From Gyrodactylus bullatarudis (Eukaryota > Platyhelminthes > Monogenea > Gyrodactylidea > Gyrodactylidae), in NCBI GenBank assembly GCA_012064415.1, contig SSNU01000063.1, positions 399,609 to 463,608 on the forward strand: a stretch of 64,000 nt of DNA. Reading direction: 5' to 3'. A program made the translations under genes and the position numbers. The first letter of the stretch is position 1. Every line of letters starts with the position of its first letter. The notes beneath the pieces are model-generated. The model did not search any database. It was not told the DNA's origin and saw only the letters and a list, made by a program, of their open reading frames with translations. Shown here piece after piece: positions 11,301 through 21,676 of the stretch.

Positions 11301-13702
11301 ATCAGCATGCCTGGTCAATAAATTATCATGAGGCAAGCCATCCTCGATTAACAAGACAGATGTTAAATTATAACACAAGCGCTTGTTCTTTTACTTTTTT
11401 AAAAATATCCCTTCTAAGATTGTAACACAAAAAAAGGATCTAAATCACACAAAAGAGATTCATTGACTCAAGAGATCAGTAGTGTTTAAATAACCCTTCC
11501 ATAGTAATTGTCCCTTTCTCGTCCGTAATTGTGTTTTAATGGATTTGAAAATAATTTTTTTATCACTTGCCTAATAGAAAAATGAATAACCCTTTGAATG
11601 AGCTATGAACCAGATAGTAACAATAAATTATTGAGGAGCTATAATAATTTGAAGATTACTTGTTTTTGGAAAAGTTCAAATTTTTTCAAATATTTTTGTG
11701 ATCACTTGATATCAGCTTGATATCATTTCTTGAGATAAAAAATAGAGAGATGAATCAGCAGATCAGATTTAACACAATTGATTTTTTTGTATAAAAACTA
11801 AAATTTTGGCGACAAATCATAATTTAAAATAATTTTTTTTCCAGATCTTTTTCTTTAAACGATAGGGGGGTTGGCATCACGATCTGGATTCTAAAATACT
11901 CTTTTACATTATTGATGAAGATAAAGGTTGAGATTTCTGTAAAAATCATCAATTTAGCTTTACTCCCCAGAAAAGAGAAAATTCTCTCATTTTTCTCCTT
12001 GGGCATTTTTGTTGACTAAGTTTGGCATCCTTATGCATTGAGTTGATTATAATATGCAAGTAATCTAACCCGATATTTCCTAGCTACGATTCGTTCATAC
12101 TGATTCATTAATCATTTGGGTCAGTTTTCCCATCTTAAAAAGGGGGAAGATGATAGTTTTTTGTGTTTCTCTGTTTATGTTATTAGATGACTAGTAAAAG
12201 TTGTCATTTGATCAGCCCCAAGAGGATTTGCAACAGATAATAAACTCACAGTATATTTCGATGACTAACCTCTCTAAATCTCTCTGGCTATTCCGGCTAT
12301 CTGTATTATGAGTGCCATTAAAACAGATTATAGGAATATATGATTTAATGACTTTATCAAATCATTCATAATACATATATATTACATCTAACAAATATAG
12401 AATTAGTTAGTTGTGTACTCTTGACTCTTTGCATTCAAACAATAGATTATTCCTTTGGCCAGAATTGAGGACATTAGTATTAAGATTACTTGAGAGGACC
12501 TTTTATTGGATTCTTGAAACTATCAAATATATTTTTCTCCTAGCAATTCGTGATGAACTTATCCGTACTCGTTCATGGTGACAACATGGAAAAGCTAAAG
12601 TGGGCATTTCGACTCTACGATATCGATAATAATGGAATTATTTCTCGTAATGAAATGCTACGGGTAGTCAACTCAATTTATGCCCTAATGGGTAACCATA
12701 CAAATCCGCCAATTGAACAGAATACAACACAAAAACATGTTGATGAAGTTTTCAAGGTACGCCTAACATACATAGAGGTCTGATACATTTTCATTAATTG
12801 AATGTTTTTAAAGGACTCTATTCGAATGAGAAATACTTTTTTAACCCTACATGTACTCTTTTTGACTACATTTTTCCTCTTCCACCTAATTTGAATAACG
12901 CTCAATCTCTAACAATTGAGCGGGTGCAATATAGATTTCCACATTCCCTATATCCTCATTTGGACTCGTACAATGCGCTTATCTCGATCTCTTTGGGTTC
13001 GTAGATATGCATTTATAGTTAAAAAATTTTCTGAGTCCTATTCTGTTTCTGAGAATAATTATAACCTCAGGAACTCAAAATATGAATTTAATTACTTATT
13101 ATCTACGTTCAACTCTATTATATCAAAATATGAATTATCTGATCGTGATGATTAGTCCAATCTTAAGTTAGTCATGTCTCACATTAGATCTAAATTGGAC
13201 TCCATGAAAACCCTGTTTTTGAAACAATAGCTGTACATTTCAAATATGACATTTCCTACTCGATATCACTCATCGTTTTGAAGATAACTGGTTTTAGAGC
13301 AAAAATATGCAAATTTTAGCCTCTATTATCTTTGAAATGATAATTCGGCTTTCAAAAGGAATTCAGATTCGGAATAATTTTGGTTCAGGTTACAAATTTT
13401 CTAACTTGCGTGATGAAAATAACAATAATTTGGGGCATGAAGGGTTAAAATCGTTCAATTTATTGAATTGTACTTTGTCAAACCCTCTTTCAGTTCAGGA
13501 GAGTCTAAATGCTATTTTATTTTTTAGCGATTTGATCTTAACGAAGATGGACAAATCAGTGAAGATGAATTCCTTCAAGTTTGTAAAAATGTAAGTATGA
13601 AGCCTAATAAATTTTTGTTATTTCAAATGATATTTCTCTTCTATCCAAACACAGGATCCAAACATATTTGATGCAATTAGCTATTTATATACAGTTTTTT
13701 AA
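5308..13702 (+). CDS. KChIP-like neuronal calcium sensor, four 3' exons
   Basis: EF-hand protein of the neuronal calcium sensor family, closest in pattern to Kv channel-interacting proteins, which bind and modulate A-type potassium channels. Exons by splice signal and phase: 5308-5434, 12544-12756, 13528-13590, 13655-13702 (TAA at 13700). Exon 1 here gives PDASMYAQYVFRTFDKEQTG, a degenerate EF2. Exon 2 holds canonical EF3 (DIDNNGIISRNE) and exon 3 canonical EF4 (DLNEDGQISEDE). The last exon ends DPNIFDAISYLYTVF, matching the short C-terminal helix of the family. All junctions keep frame: the phase is 0 after the first listed exon, and that exon begins with one left-over base. The N-terminal exons (EF1) were not found. 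Intron 5435-12543 is 7.1 kb and contains a Penelope element and a MITE; the last intron is 64 nt. Confidence 0.88.
5922..7994 (+). pseudogene. Penelope reverse transcriptase with GIY-YIG endonuclease, frameshifted
   Basis: A single-polyprotein retroelement gene broken into three frames: 5922-6422, 6440-6694 and 6612-7994. The first piece has the family N-terminal signature LSLGPNFCIP and RPDKGTG. The third holds the reverse transcriptase: motif A near SLDINALFPNIP, motif B GIAMGSPLSPLLADIF, motif C YVRYVDDTF, then FLDVKL. It ends with the GIY-YIG nuclease core (IYRFEASCGARYIGRTQRRL) and the C-terminus CIQKNYTHNLELPWPN. Two frame changes, near 6410-6435 and near 6590-6615, separate the pieces; the polymerase and nuclease domains themselves remain open. 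It therefore looks recently dead, or the sequence has small errors. Residues of the YVDD active site and the nuclease GIY-YIG core are intact. Confidence 0.92.
8135..8169 (+). ncRNA. Candidate hammerhead ribozyme downstream of the Penelope ORF
   Basis: GAGA (stem I 5'), CTGACGA (core, fits CUGANGA), GACCTGGC (short stem II), GAAA (core), TGTACATA (palindromic stem III plus cleavage triplet) and TCTC (stem I 3', pairs with GAGA). It lies 141 bp after the stop codon of the Penelope ORF. Stem II is weak, with an A-G opposition at its second position, so folding needs support. Confidence 0.5.
8180..10040. other. Intron sequence, no feature resolved
   Basis: Part of the 7.1-kb KChIP intron. Apart from a repeat-like stretch near 8400-8460, I see nothing that can be assigned. 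Confidence 0.35.
10051..10503 (-). mobile_element. TA-flanked MITE, copy 2
   Basis: Same element as at 1105-1556, in inverse orientation. Ends are GGCTAGGGTGAAATTT and the inverse, each next to TA. Internal blocks such as the ATAATGGAGAA region match copy 1, with scattered substitutions. It is inserted in the KChIP intron. Confidence 0.75.
10504..12543. other. Intron sequence, no feature resolved
   Basis: Remainder of the large KChIP intron. Short open frames near 10665-11070 and 11824-12006 show no family similarity and are most likely chance. Confidence 0.35.
12757..13527. other. Intron with old repeat remnant
   Basis: Intron of the KChIP-like gene. The part near 12980-13140 resembles 46165-46320 (for example TTATAGTTAAAAAATTTTCT versus TCATAATTAAAATATTCAAT), so it is probably a decayed dispersed repeat, not a gene. 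Confidence 0.3.
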
Positions 13703-16636
13703 AAAGAAAAGAAGAATTATCCCAAAAATTGAGAGAGAGAGAAAGACAGCCTAATTAACTAAGCTACTACATTGAATTGCACAAAAGAAAGTTCCGTCGA
13801 GTCCCCTCCCCTCTCCTTGACCAGCCCAAATGTTTTTTTCTGTGAATAAATATTCTCCTCTCCCAAGCCTATTGCCGAATTCATCCCAAACTCTCTGATT
13901 ATTTGCGATCGTGGTGTTAATAGGAGAGCAGCCGCCTCCCCTTGATCCTCAGAGCTTATGTATGAATAAAATGAAATTCAATTGTAATAAATTATTATTA
14001 TAATATGATAAGGATAAACTCAAAAGAATTAGTATTTCTAAAATATATATATATTCAACTATTACAAGATTCCTATTATATGTTGGTTTTGGTAATAAAA
14101 CTCTAAACTTTTGAGGCATTCACTGAAAAATGCATTCTGCCGTCTATAGGTTATCTGCAGGGAAAGTAAGGAAAATACTTTTTTATTATTTTAAAATCAG
14201 CAAGTAAAAAAACAGTATGTTATTTTTAATTTTATCTGATCTCGTGACCACCGTTCACATGCACGAATGAAAAACTTTTCATTTACTGAAGTAGCAAGTG
14301 TGTGAACACTTTTAAACGCGAGTGTGTGTACTTTTACCACAGTTAACAGTGTTTGAAAGATTGGGCTTTCTGTATAATTTTTTCTCATGAATTTTCAAGG
14401 ATTTGTAATAACACTAGGTTTTTACCCACAAATGGTTAACATTTCTTCAAGAGATGTACACAGTTCATAACCTATTTTTATCTAAAAAATATGTTACACC
14501 AAATGTGAAAAAATTTATATCTAAAACAAAATTATATAACACGTTTTTTCTCTTTATGCAATTTTGATCTGCATCACACTAGGTTGAGTTATTAAATCTA
14601 ACGCCACTTCTACAGGTTGATTTGATCTTTAGTTTCATACAACGTTGCTGTGTGGGCTCTGAATAAGAATTTCAATCTCTACTTTTAACCAAGAGAATCG
14701 GTAGTTTTAAAAAATTGAATCTGATTGGAAATTTACTGTATTACACACTATCGTTATTTTCCCTACAATGTTATAACATGGAGTGCCCTATTTAGGAACG
14801 TTTGACTAAAAATCAAACATGTATTGTGAATTTCATTTCTTTCAGTTTCATCAATCATTATCAACAGTAAGTGGAGCGAGAAGAAATTCGAATTTTTTGA
14901 CTTTTGGTCAAAATAAAATAAACTAGATTGGACTAAAGAACGAGATACACTTGCATCGCAATTGACACTCTAGTCTATAGGTCAGCATTAGATGAGTGCG
15001 CACTAAAATGACTCTTTTCTTTACTTAATGCAATAAGAGACCTTTTCGCAATAGCCTTTGGAGAGTTTGTAATTTGAATTGATTTGTCGATTTGGATCAG
15101 CAGCTTTTTTGCGAATTTTCGAATTTTTTAAAATTCTTTATTTTTAGTTGAAAAATCTTTATCTGGTGTTTAGAGTCAACGAATCTTTGATTTTCGATAC
15201 GTCTTATTCTCAAAAATCCATGAGTTTCGCAGTGCACTGTATTACAAAAAAGTGTTTATCTTGAAACCATCGCCTCTACTAAGTTTTATTGAATTCTTTG
15301 ATAATTTATAATCCATCATGAGGAAATGTAAATGATCGTAGGGAAGAGTGAGGGAAATCAGATTATAACATCATTTGATCTGTAGAGAAGCGAAGCTTCT
15401 GTATTGTCTAATTTGATTAAAAAATATCTATTGTTCTCACATATCAAATAAAAATTATCATCTATCAGTATACATTGTAGGAAAATTAATTTAATCGATC
15501 GATTTTTGTTATCAAATAAATCTTTTACATGGAGGTCTTACACCTATTCTATTGTATAATTAGTTTTATCGCCATTTTGTAAGATAAAACCTGAAAATTC
15601 AATCATCCCAACAACTTATCGAATGTTTTACAACTCCTCAAGACGGATATCAAATTAATTGCTATTTTCATCAATTATTTAGGATGGAGAGGGAAGTCAG
15701 CGCAGTAACATATTCATAAAAGTTAGAAATAAGTAATAAAACCTATGTTTGTATCTCTAGTGAAACTTTTAATAAAATCCTTCCAATGGTTCAGTCAGAT
15801 TTGAGAGCAAATATAAAAAAATATGTACAAAATGATTAAGGATATTTATGGGTAATGTGCCAAGTACATAGTTAATGAAATAGACCAATTCTTTTTTTTG
15901 TACTATTCAGAAACAAAATGAACTTGATAAACCAATCAGTAGTGAACACCTAAAATTCTAGTATATTTATGTAATCCTAAGTCTAAAAAAAACATTGAAA
16001 AATTAATCTCAAGGGAAAAAAGAAACAAGAGATCTCCCCTAAAGTTTGTCTCAATTTCCCTGGTTCATCATCTAAGGATTTCGCATAGGCACAGGGAGTT
16101 CACTCAGGTAGAGATAATCCTTCATTGTATAAATTATCTTCCAATCTGTGTATATCTGTAAGAGAATATTTACTGATAGATCATAATCCCCCCTATTTTA
16201 CAAAATCAGTATTTTTTTCATCAAAAAAAGTTCTCATATAGCTAAGTTTAAATCTTTAAAAACAAGCCAACAAACACAAAAATCAGAAGAACGCTGACCA
16301 ATTGATGGAATTCTTCTTTGGATGATTCAATTAATAGTTTATAAAATCGTATGTATACTGTAAAGTAGTCACCGAAAGCAAACATTAATTTTCTTTTGTT
16401 ATTATTAACTTAATAATTTTTAGTCTAAATTCTCTAAAGATTTCCAAGGAATCTTTCATCTTTGTGCAAAAGATAAGGACTAGCATATCTAGGTCATTTT
16501 ACTGGCGTAAATGGTCCTGAATAGGTCACGACTACGCTTCTCTCTTATCATAATCTGTATTCTTTCTCTAATAACACCGTAAAAAAGAGACCCTGACCTA
16601 GATTTTGAGAACCGCACAATTCAACTTCTCAAAGTT
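13703..16636. other. Intergenic, nothing assigned
   Basis: About 2.9 kb of AT-rich sequence between the calcium sensor gene and the first small paralog. No open frame with family similarity, no clear inverted repeat. Confidence 0.35.
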
Positions 16637-16638
16637 GA

Positions 16639-16646
16639 TATAAATA
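16639..16646 (+). promoter_or_regulatory. TATA box of first small paralog
   Basis: TATAAATA lies 65 bp upstream of the ATG at 16711, a normal distance for a TATA-driven gene with a short leader. A similar A/T box precedes the divergent paralog at 18488. Confidence 0.55.
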
Positions 16647-16710
16647 GTCTCCAAACATTTGATTGGAGCCATCAAGAAACTTTACAACCTCTAGATATAT
16701 ATTCTCAGCA

Positions 16711-17124
16711 ATGACTACTCACAAACTCTCCACCAGGGACATCAGCATTGGTCTCAGCAAGGCCCTCGTACTGACACTCACTGTTTCCTCTATTGTCCAA
16801 GATAAAATGCGCCATGTCCAACGTCTCATGTTCATCAAAAAGATTCACGATCGAGCACGCATGGATACAGTGCTTAGAAATCATTTGGGCGAGACATTGC
16901 AGGATATCCAGACGATGATAATGACGAAGCCACCAGCGCCAACTCCCATCCCAAAAAAGCCTGAGCCTGAAGAAGACGAGGAAGAAGAGGAAGAGGAAGA
17001 GGATGAAGAAGAAGAAGAAGGAAAGGGCAAAGGTGCCAAGCAGGGAAAACCAGCACAGCCAACCTCCAGTGGGAAGCCGGTTGGTCAAGTCCCAAAAGCC
17101 AACTCTCCAGCTAAGCCAAACTGA
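16711..17124 (+). CDS. Small acidic-tailed protein, family member 1 (unrecognised)
   Basis: An intronless gene for 137 residues. I do not recognise the family. The first 70 residues form a conserved module shared with the genes at 17943-18488 and 19173-19751: a hydrophobic segment (SKALVLTLTVSSIVQDKMR) followed by basic, helix-prone sequence (HVQRLMFIKKIHDRAR). Then come a proline stretch, a run of about 25 acidic residues and a Lys/Pro/Gly-rich end. There is no signal peptide, and the hydrophobic segment is too broken by polar residues for a clear membrane helix. The ATG at 16711 is chosen because the upstream part of the frame has no ATG, and because a TATA box and the start of similarity agree. 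AATAAA at 17175-17180 follows the stop. Confidence 0.75.
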   Translation: MTTHKLSTRDISIGLSKALVLTLTVSSIVQDKMRHVQRLMFIKKIHDRARMDTVLRNHLGETLQDIQTMIMTKPPAPTPIPKKPEPEEDEEEEEEEEDEEEEEGKGKGAKQGKPAQPTSSGKPVGQVPKANSPAKPN

Positions 17125-17180
17125 GCAAACTGCCAAACATTCCCAAGAATTATGTTGTACATAGAACAGTTACTAATAAA

Positions 17181-17942
17181 TTATTATTATTATGAATGAT
17201 TACTATGTGATTGCTAAAAATTTCATCTCATACGCTTCAAATAGTTGCTCAATAATATAATAGAATAGAGGAAGAGAATAAGCTATTGCCTAATCGAATA
17301 ACCGGTTTCAATTTGAGAATATGTTATAAATCACATTTTCAATGGTCTTTCAAGTCTAGAAAAAATTCATGTTACAGTGAATTGTGTGAATGAAGGGATT
17401 CGTATAAAAGTTTTCAATTATTTTATTTTAACTATCTCTAAACCATAAACCAAGGATTTTTAAAGGTGCTAATCAGAGGTTATCAGATGAAAGATTACAT
17501 TTGGTTCATTTTCTGTTTTCAATGTCATATTCTACGCCGAACAGCTCCTTGAAGAACTCAAAATCTTGAAATTAATTATTTGTAACTTTAATCCTGTTCA
17601 TTCAATATTTGATAATAAAAAATAAAAACTTGAACACATTCTTAAAAGCTTTCAGTTATTTTCAAAGTACCGTCAAAGATTAAAAGTTTTTTGACCCTTT
17701 CTTGTCTGATTTCCAACTTGGAATTCATTAGAAATCGGAGTTACTAATCAGCCTACTTTTCTAACTACTAATAATATGTGTGTTCAAAAGCAATGAGTAT
17801 CAAGTATTTGGAACTATTCAGCTATTATATGTATCTCTGCAATAGCTAATAAAATGATGATTGTAAGTGTAAATTTGTAAGAATTATGTATTTGAATGTG
17901 TAAAAAAATATCAGAATCTGTCTTTGGATAATATGACGGGGT
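17181..17942. other. Intergenic, nothing assigned
   Basis: Convergent spacer between family members 1 and 2. No coding or repeat signal. Confidence 0.35.
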
Positions 17943-18488
17943 TCATTTGCCAGCTGTTGTTGTGGTCGTTTTAGGTACAGCAGGAGTACCTGATGCTGGA
18001 GCACCAGAAGCCGGAGCACCAGAAGCCGGAGCACCAGAAGCTGGAGCACCAGAGGTTGGAGCACCAGATGCTGGAGCTCCTGATGTAGCAGTTGAAGTTG
18101 TTGGTGGATTAGCTCCAGTTGGAGGAACTGGACCCGGTTTTGTAGTAGCGGCCCCTGGGGCTGCAGAGGTTGTGGGTGGGGTTTCCTCTTCTTCCTCTTC
18201 CTCCTCTTCAGGTTCGCTCTTCTCTTTCTTAGGAGCAGGGGTTTTCGGTTTATCAGCCGGCTTCATTGTTCTGCTGAGTTCGGCCAACTCATTGACAATA
18301 TCATCGAGATGAGACCGGAACCCTGTCTGGGTAACGGCTTGATCTCGTAATGACTTCATCATTTGAAGTCGTCGAATTTGTCTTGTCTTGGAGTCGACAA
18401 TCGAGGATAGTGTCAAAGTGACAACTAGGGCCTTGCTTATGGCCAACTTGAAGTCTTCCTTCTTACTTCTACGTGGCTGAGCTTGCAT
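17943..18488 (-). CDS. Small acidic-tailed protein, family member 2 with Ser-Gly-Ala-Pro repeats (unrecognised)
   Basis: Intronless, 181 residues, ATG at 18488. The N-terminal module matches its neighbours (SKALVVTLTLSSI, then DSKTRQIRRLQMMKSLRDQA, a following GFRSHL, and MKPADKPKTPAPKK). After an eight- to ten-residue glutamate run, the tail is rich in Thr/Pro/Ala and ends in seven or so copies of a five-residue unit, ASGAP, encoded by 15-bp tandem repeats (about 17990-18085). Repeat number is likely to vary between individuals. On the complementary strand the same repeats make a long open frame, which is a shadow. A TATA-like box is at 18531-18542. Function unknown. Confidence 0.75.
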   Translation of the reverse strand: MQAQPRRSKKEDFKLAISKALVVTLTLSSIVDSKTRQIRRLQMMKSLRDQAVTQTGFRSHLDDIVNELAELSRTMKPADKPKTPAPKKEKSEPEEEEEEEEETPPTTSAAPGAATTKPGPVPPTGANPPTTSTATSGAPASGAPTSGAPASGAPASGAPASGAPASGTPAVPKTTTTTAGK

Positions 18489-18530
18489 TTTCTTTGTTGT
18501 GTTTTTTTTTGTCTAATCTTGTCAAGATTA

Positions 18531-18542
18531 TTTATATTTATA
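18531..18542 (-). promoter_or_regulatory. TATA-like box of family member 2
   Basis: TATAAATATAAA on the minus strand, 43-54 bp upstream of the ATG at 18488, mirroring the arrangement of family member 1. Confidence 0.5.
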
Positions 18543-19172
18543 CGATAGTTTTTATGAGCAAGATTACATGAAAATTACGACGCATTCATTAGTCAATACA
18601 AATAATAATATATTTGTAAATAAAAATAAATCATAACTGAATGACTGATAAAAATGTTTGAACCTTTGGTTAAATTTTTTCATGACGAATAATTATAATT
18701 ATTTTATGAATAACAATATTTTTATTATACAAAAATTAACTATGGTCTTTATGAGATAAGAATTACATATTATTTCCCGTTGCCATTGACAAGATTCAAG
18801 AATAATTAAATTTTTTTTACTCAGTTAATATCGATTACATAAACATTTAGAGGTGAGCAAGAAGGCTTATAAGGAAAATACTGCCGATCAAATCAGCATA
18901 ACAAACATATAGACAAGTGATAAATGGATTCTCATCAGTCTGACCTTTCATCTCGTAGGTTTTAAGATATTTCAATTAGTTGATAACGTCAAATACTCAT
19001 AGTTACTTATTAGTAAGCAACAAGGGTTGTAAAAGTTCAAATTTTTCACACTACAGTGTTAAACAGAGATGAAATGTACTGAATTATAATTAAATAAAGT
19101 TCATTTCTCTCACGTTATTAATTCTGTTCGAGTTGAATATTAGTCTGTTTCATTAATTTTCAACGATAGAGA
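18543..19172. other. Divergent intergenic region, nothing further assigned
   Basis: Shared upstream region of members 2 (-) and 3 (+). AT-rich; no other element seen. Confidence 0.35.
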
Positions 19173-19751
19173 ATGTGTCGAAAGTGTTGTGACAAGGATG
19201 ACTTCAAGACAGGTGCCTCAAAAGCTCTCCTTTTAACTCTGACGTTATCTTCGATACTCCAGGACAAAATGCGACAACTAAGACGATTAAACATGATAAA
19301 CAAACTAAACCAGGAGTCAAGAGCTCAGAATGGTTTCCGTGCCAATATGGGAGAAATGGTCAGTGATCTTATGGATACCATCCGAGATATGAAGCCAATT
19401 GAAAAACCAAAGTCCCCAGTGAAGAATAAGAAATCCGAACCTGCTGATGACGAAGACGAAGGTGACGAGGAAGAGGAGAAGAAAGAGGAAAATCCTCAGC
19501 AACCTCCTCCACAAAATGGTGCAGGTGCTGGTGGTGCAGGTGCTGGAGGTCCCGGTGCTGGTGGAGCTGGTGCTGGTGGAGCTGGTGCTGGTGGAGCTGG
19601 TGCTGGTGGAGCTGGTGCTTCAGGTACCTCTGGAAGTAGCAGCAGTCAATTTGTTCCTGGTACAATGACTCAATTGACTCCAGTTACAATTACTACAGGA
19701 CCTGTTACCACTGTGGCTGTAACATCTGCTCCAAAACCCCCTGGCACCTAA
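19173..19751 (+). CDS. Small acidic-tailed protein, family member 3 with Gly-Ala repeats (unrecognised)
   Basis: Intronless, 192 residues, ATG at 19173. It starts [14 protein letters not shown], so it is cysteine-rich at the very N-terminus, unlike its relatives. The shared module follows ([54 protein letters not shown]). Then come an acidic run, a proline/glutamine hinge and a tail of GAGAGGAGAGG repeats (15-bp tandem units near 19515-19620), ending in a Ser/Thr/Val-rich segment. No signal peptide or certain membrane helix. The module is kept while the three tails differ (Lys/Pro, Ser-Gly-Ala-Pro, Gly-Ala), which suggests the tails act as flexible spacers. An AATAAA lies near 19822. Confidence 0.75.
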   Translation: MCRKCCDKDDFKTGASKALLLTLTLSSILQDKMRQLRRLNMINKLNQESRAQNGFRANMGEMVSDLMDTIRDMKPIEKPKSPVKNKKSEPADDEDEGDEEEEKKEENPQQPPPQNGAGAGGAGAGGPGAGGAGAGGAGAGGAGAGGAGASGTSGSSSSQFVPGTMTQLTPVTITTGPVTTVAVTSAPKPPGT

Positions 19752-19829
19752 TTTCTTTCAAAGAACAACTTCTCTAGAAGAACAAGATTTTTTACTTGAC
19801 ACTCGTAATTTCTATACCAAGAATAAATA

Positions 19830-20099
19830 TTTTATCAGATTACTACTTTTGAATATATCGATGATAAACTTTTTTATTCAAATTCCAGAATTGATTGAAA
19901 TCCTACTCAATAGTCTGAGGCAATAGCATGAGGCAATTTCTTAGCCAAAGCACATGCATAGTACTCTTCTACTAGTAAATGTAAATAAAGAACTTTTGGT
20001 TCATGTGAACAAAGTATCTCTGTTTATTTATTTTAATTTTAGAATTTGTGAGAATAGAATATCGATTATCTTCTTGGGTATATTTGAGATCATTCAGGA
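19830..20099. other. Short intergenic region
   Basis: 3' spacer between family member 3 and the convergent ARH3-like gene; nothing recognised. Confidence 0.3.
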
Positions 20100-21244
20100 T
20101 CATTTAGTATTCCTTTCGATGAGCCAGTCAAGATACGAGTTTATCATCTCAAGTCTCTCACAACGATTCAATAGAACCTCAGGTATTTGAGCTTCATAAC
20201 CGAAATAGGCTCCCGAAAGGGCACAACTCATACAGGCATTCGAGTCAGTGTCATCGCCCATTGAAATCGTATAAACTAGACATTGGATTACATTTGACTA
20301 AAGGAAGGTTAGAAATTAACCACTTTACTTCGTATTTTATGCCAGGTACCTTGTCCAATGTTCGCAGAAAACAATAAATCGATAAAGGAACTGAATTTAT
20401 TGCTTCCAAATTGGCACCTAAAGATTTTCTCACCTTGTCCACGGAGGGATTTACATCTTTCAATAAGGATTTGATGATTTCAAAGCGTTTTTTATATTTG
20501 GCCAAGGCACCAGACCAATCCCTGGTCGGATATAAATTTTTACCGTAAACTGATTTTTTAATAGCATCAATCAGCTCTTGTAGGAACTGGTCGCTTGTCA
20601 ATTTTTCCTGATTCATTGACTTTCTCAAACAAATTCTCACACTGTACGCTATTATCAAGGCTCCATATATGGCTAGTGGATTCGAATGGGTCAGCCTTGT
20701 TGTGTCGACAATCAATTTCTTGAGAAAGATTCAAATTTTAAAAGACATACTTCAAATTCTTCATCATTCGATTGAAAGGCATAGACAGCAATCGGTGCAG
20801 CTCTCATTGCCCCGCCGTTGCCAAATGAACCAGAGTTGTTGAACATTTTCTCACTGTGCGAATAGATATCGGAAACCTGGTCTGTTCGGAATTTATGGAA
20901 CGTGTCTTTGATACTTCCACCATAATAACGATGAATGCCATCGTTGAAAAAGTCATTTGCGAAACTAATCGGAAACTATTGAAAAAAGAAACGTTTTACT
21001 TGATGGCGACATTCTTGGGAACATATTTCTTGTCTTCTTTCAAGGCACGTAAAGCAGCCAGAGCCATTTGAGTATCATCAGTGTAAATTAAGATACTCGT
21101 CTGGCTTTTATCCAGGGATACATCCAACAGATTAGATATTTTCTCTACTGAAGCAATGGGTTTATCCTCAAAAACATAGCCATAACAATCCCCTAAAACT
21201 CCAGCATAGATACAACCCTTGATGTTATTCCTGAGTGGGCTCAT
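20100..21244 (-). CDS. ARH3-like ADP-ribosylhydrolase, 4 exons
   Basis: Protein of 348 residues, close in length to human ARH3 (363), which removes serine-linked ADP-ribose and degrades poly(ADP-ribose) in nucleus, cytoplasm and mitochondria. Exons on the minus strand: 21000-21244, 20751-20964, 20329-20718, 20100-20297; all junctions keep phase. Visible family motifs: GCIYAGVLGDCYGY, then YTDDTQMA (metal-binding TDDT), RYYGGS, GSFGNGGAMRAAP (substrate loop), LTHSNPLAIYGA, NSVPLSIYCFLRTL and MGDDTDSNACM (second metal-binding DxD). All catalytic acidic residues appear present. The three introns are only 35, 32 and 31 nt. Start: ATG at 21244 is in frame with the conserved GCIYAG. No mitochondrial signal is obvious. 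Confidence 0.93.
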
Positions 21245-21676
21245 TGCGTCTAGATATATATGTGGATTAGAAATGAAAAAAATAGCATTTTAACATCTGT
21301 TTACTTTGTTAGTCTTGATTTTCATTGGATCAAATAGCTCAACCAATGAAAAGGAACTTTATCTTACAAGAATAAAAGATTTAATCGATTGAAAGCGTTT
21401 TCAATGTTGTAAAATTTAACAATACTCCAGTAAAATATTTATTTCTTTAATAAGAACAAAGCACTTGTATTTATTTTGACATAAATTTAATGAATGCCAG
21501 GTTTTTATTGATTTAAGACTGTATTTAAAAATAAACCAAAATATATATTACAAAACTACTTTAAAGTAATTGTACAAAATAATATATTTTTAATTAGAAA
21601 TAACAAATTTTTCTTTTCAGGGTTTTGTCTTCCCTGGTACTCCATCATAAGATTAAATATCATGATTTTGTAATAT
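21245..21676. other. Intergenic; diverged counterpart of 30960-31159
   Basis: 3' flank of GT64 copy 1. Parts resemble the 3' flank of GT64 copy 2 (for example ACAAAACTACTTTAAAGTAA near 21550 versus a diverged version near 31030), showing an older duplication here. Confidence 0.4.

Noticed and set aside
17947..18312. Plus-strand Gly/Ala/Pro-rich open frame
   Set aside because: Complement of the ASGAP repeats of the minus-strand gene; GC-rich tandem repeats keep several frames open.
19515..19620. 15-bp tandem repeats considered as a CRISPR-like or satellite array
   Set aside because: Units are contiguous, in frame and code for Gly-Ala; no spacers.
20298..20349. Alternative 52-nt intron in the ARH3-like gene using the earlier donor
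   Set aside because: It would delete seven residues where the 31-nt choice gives the length expected from human ARH3.
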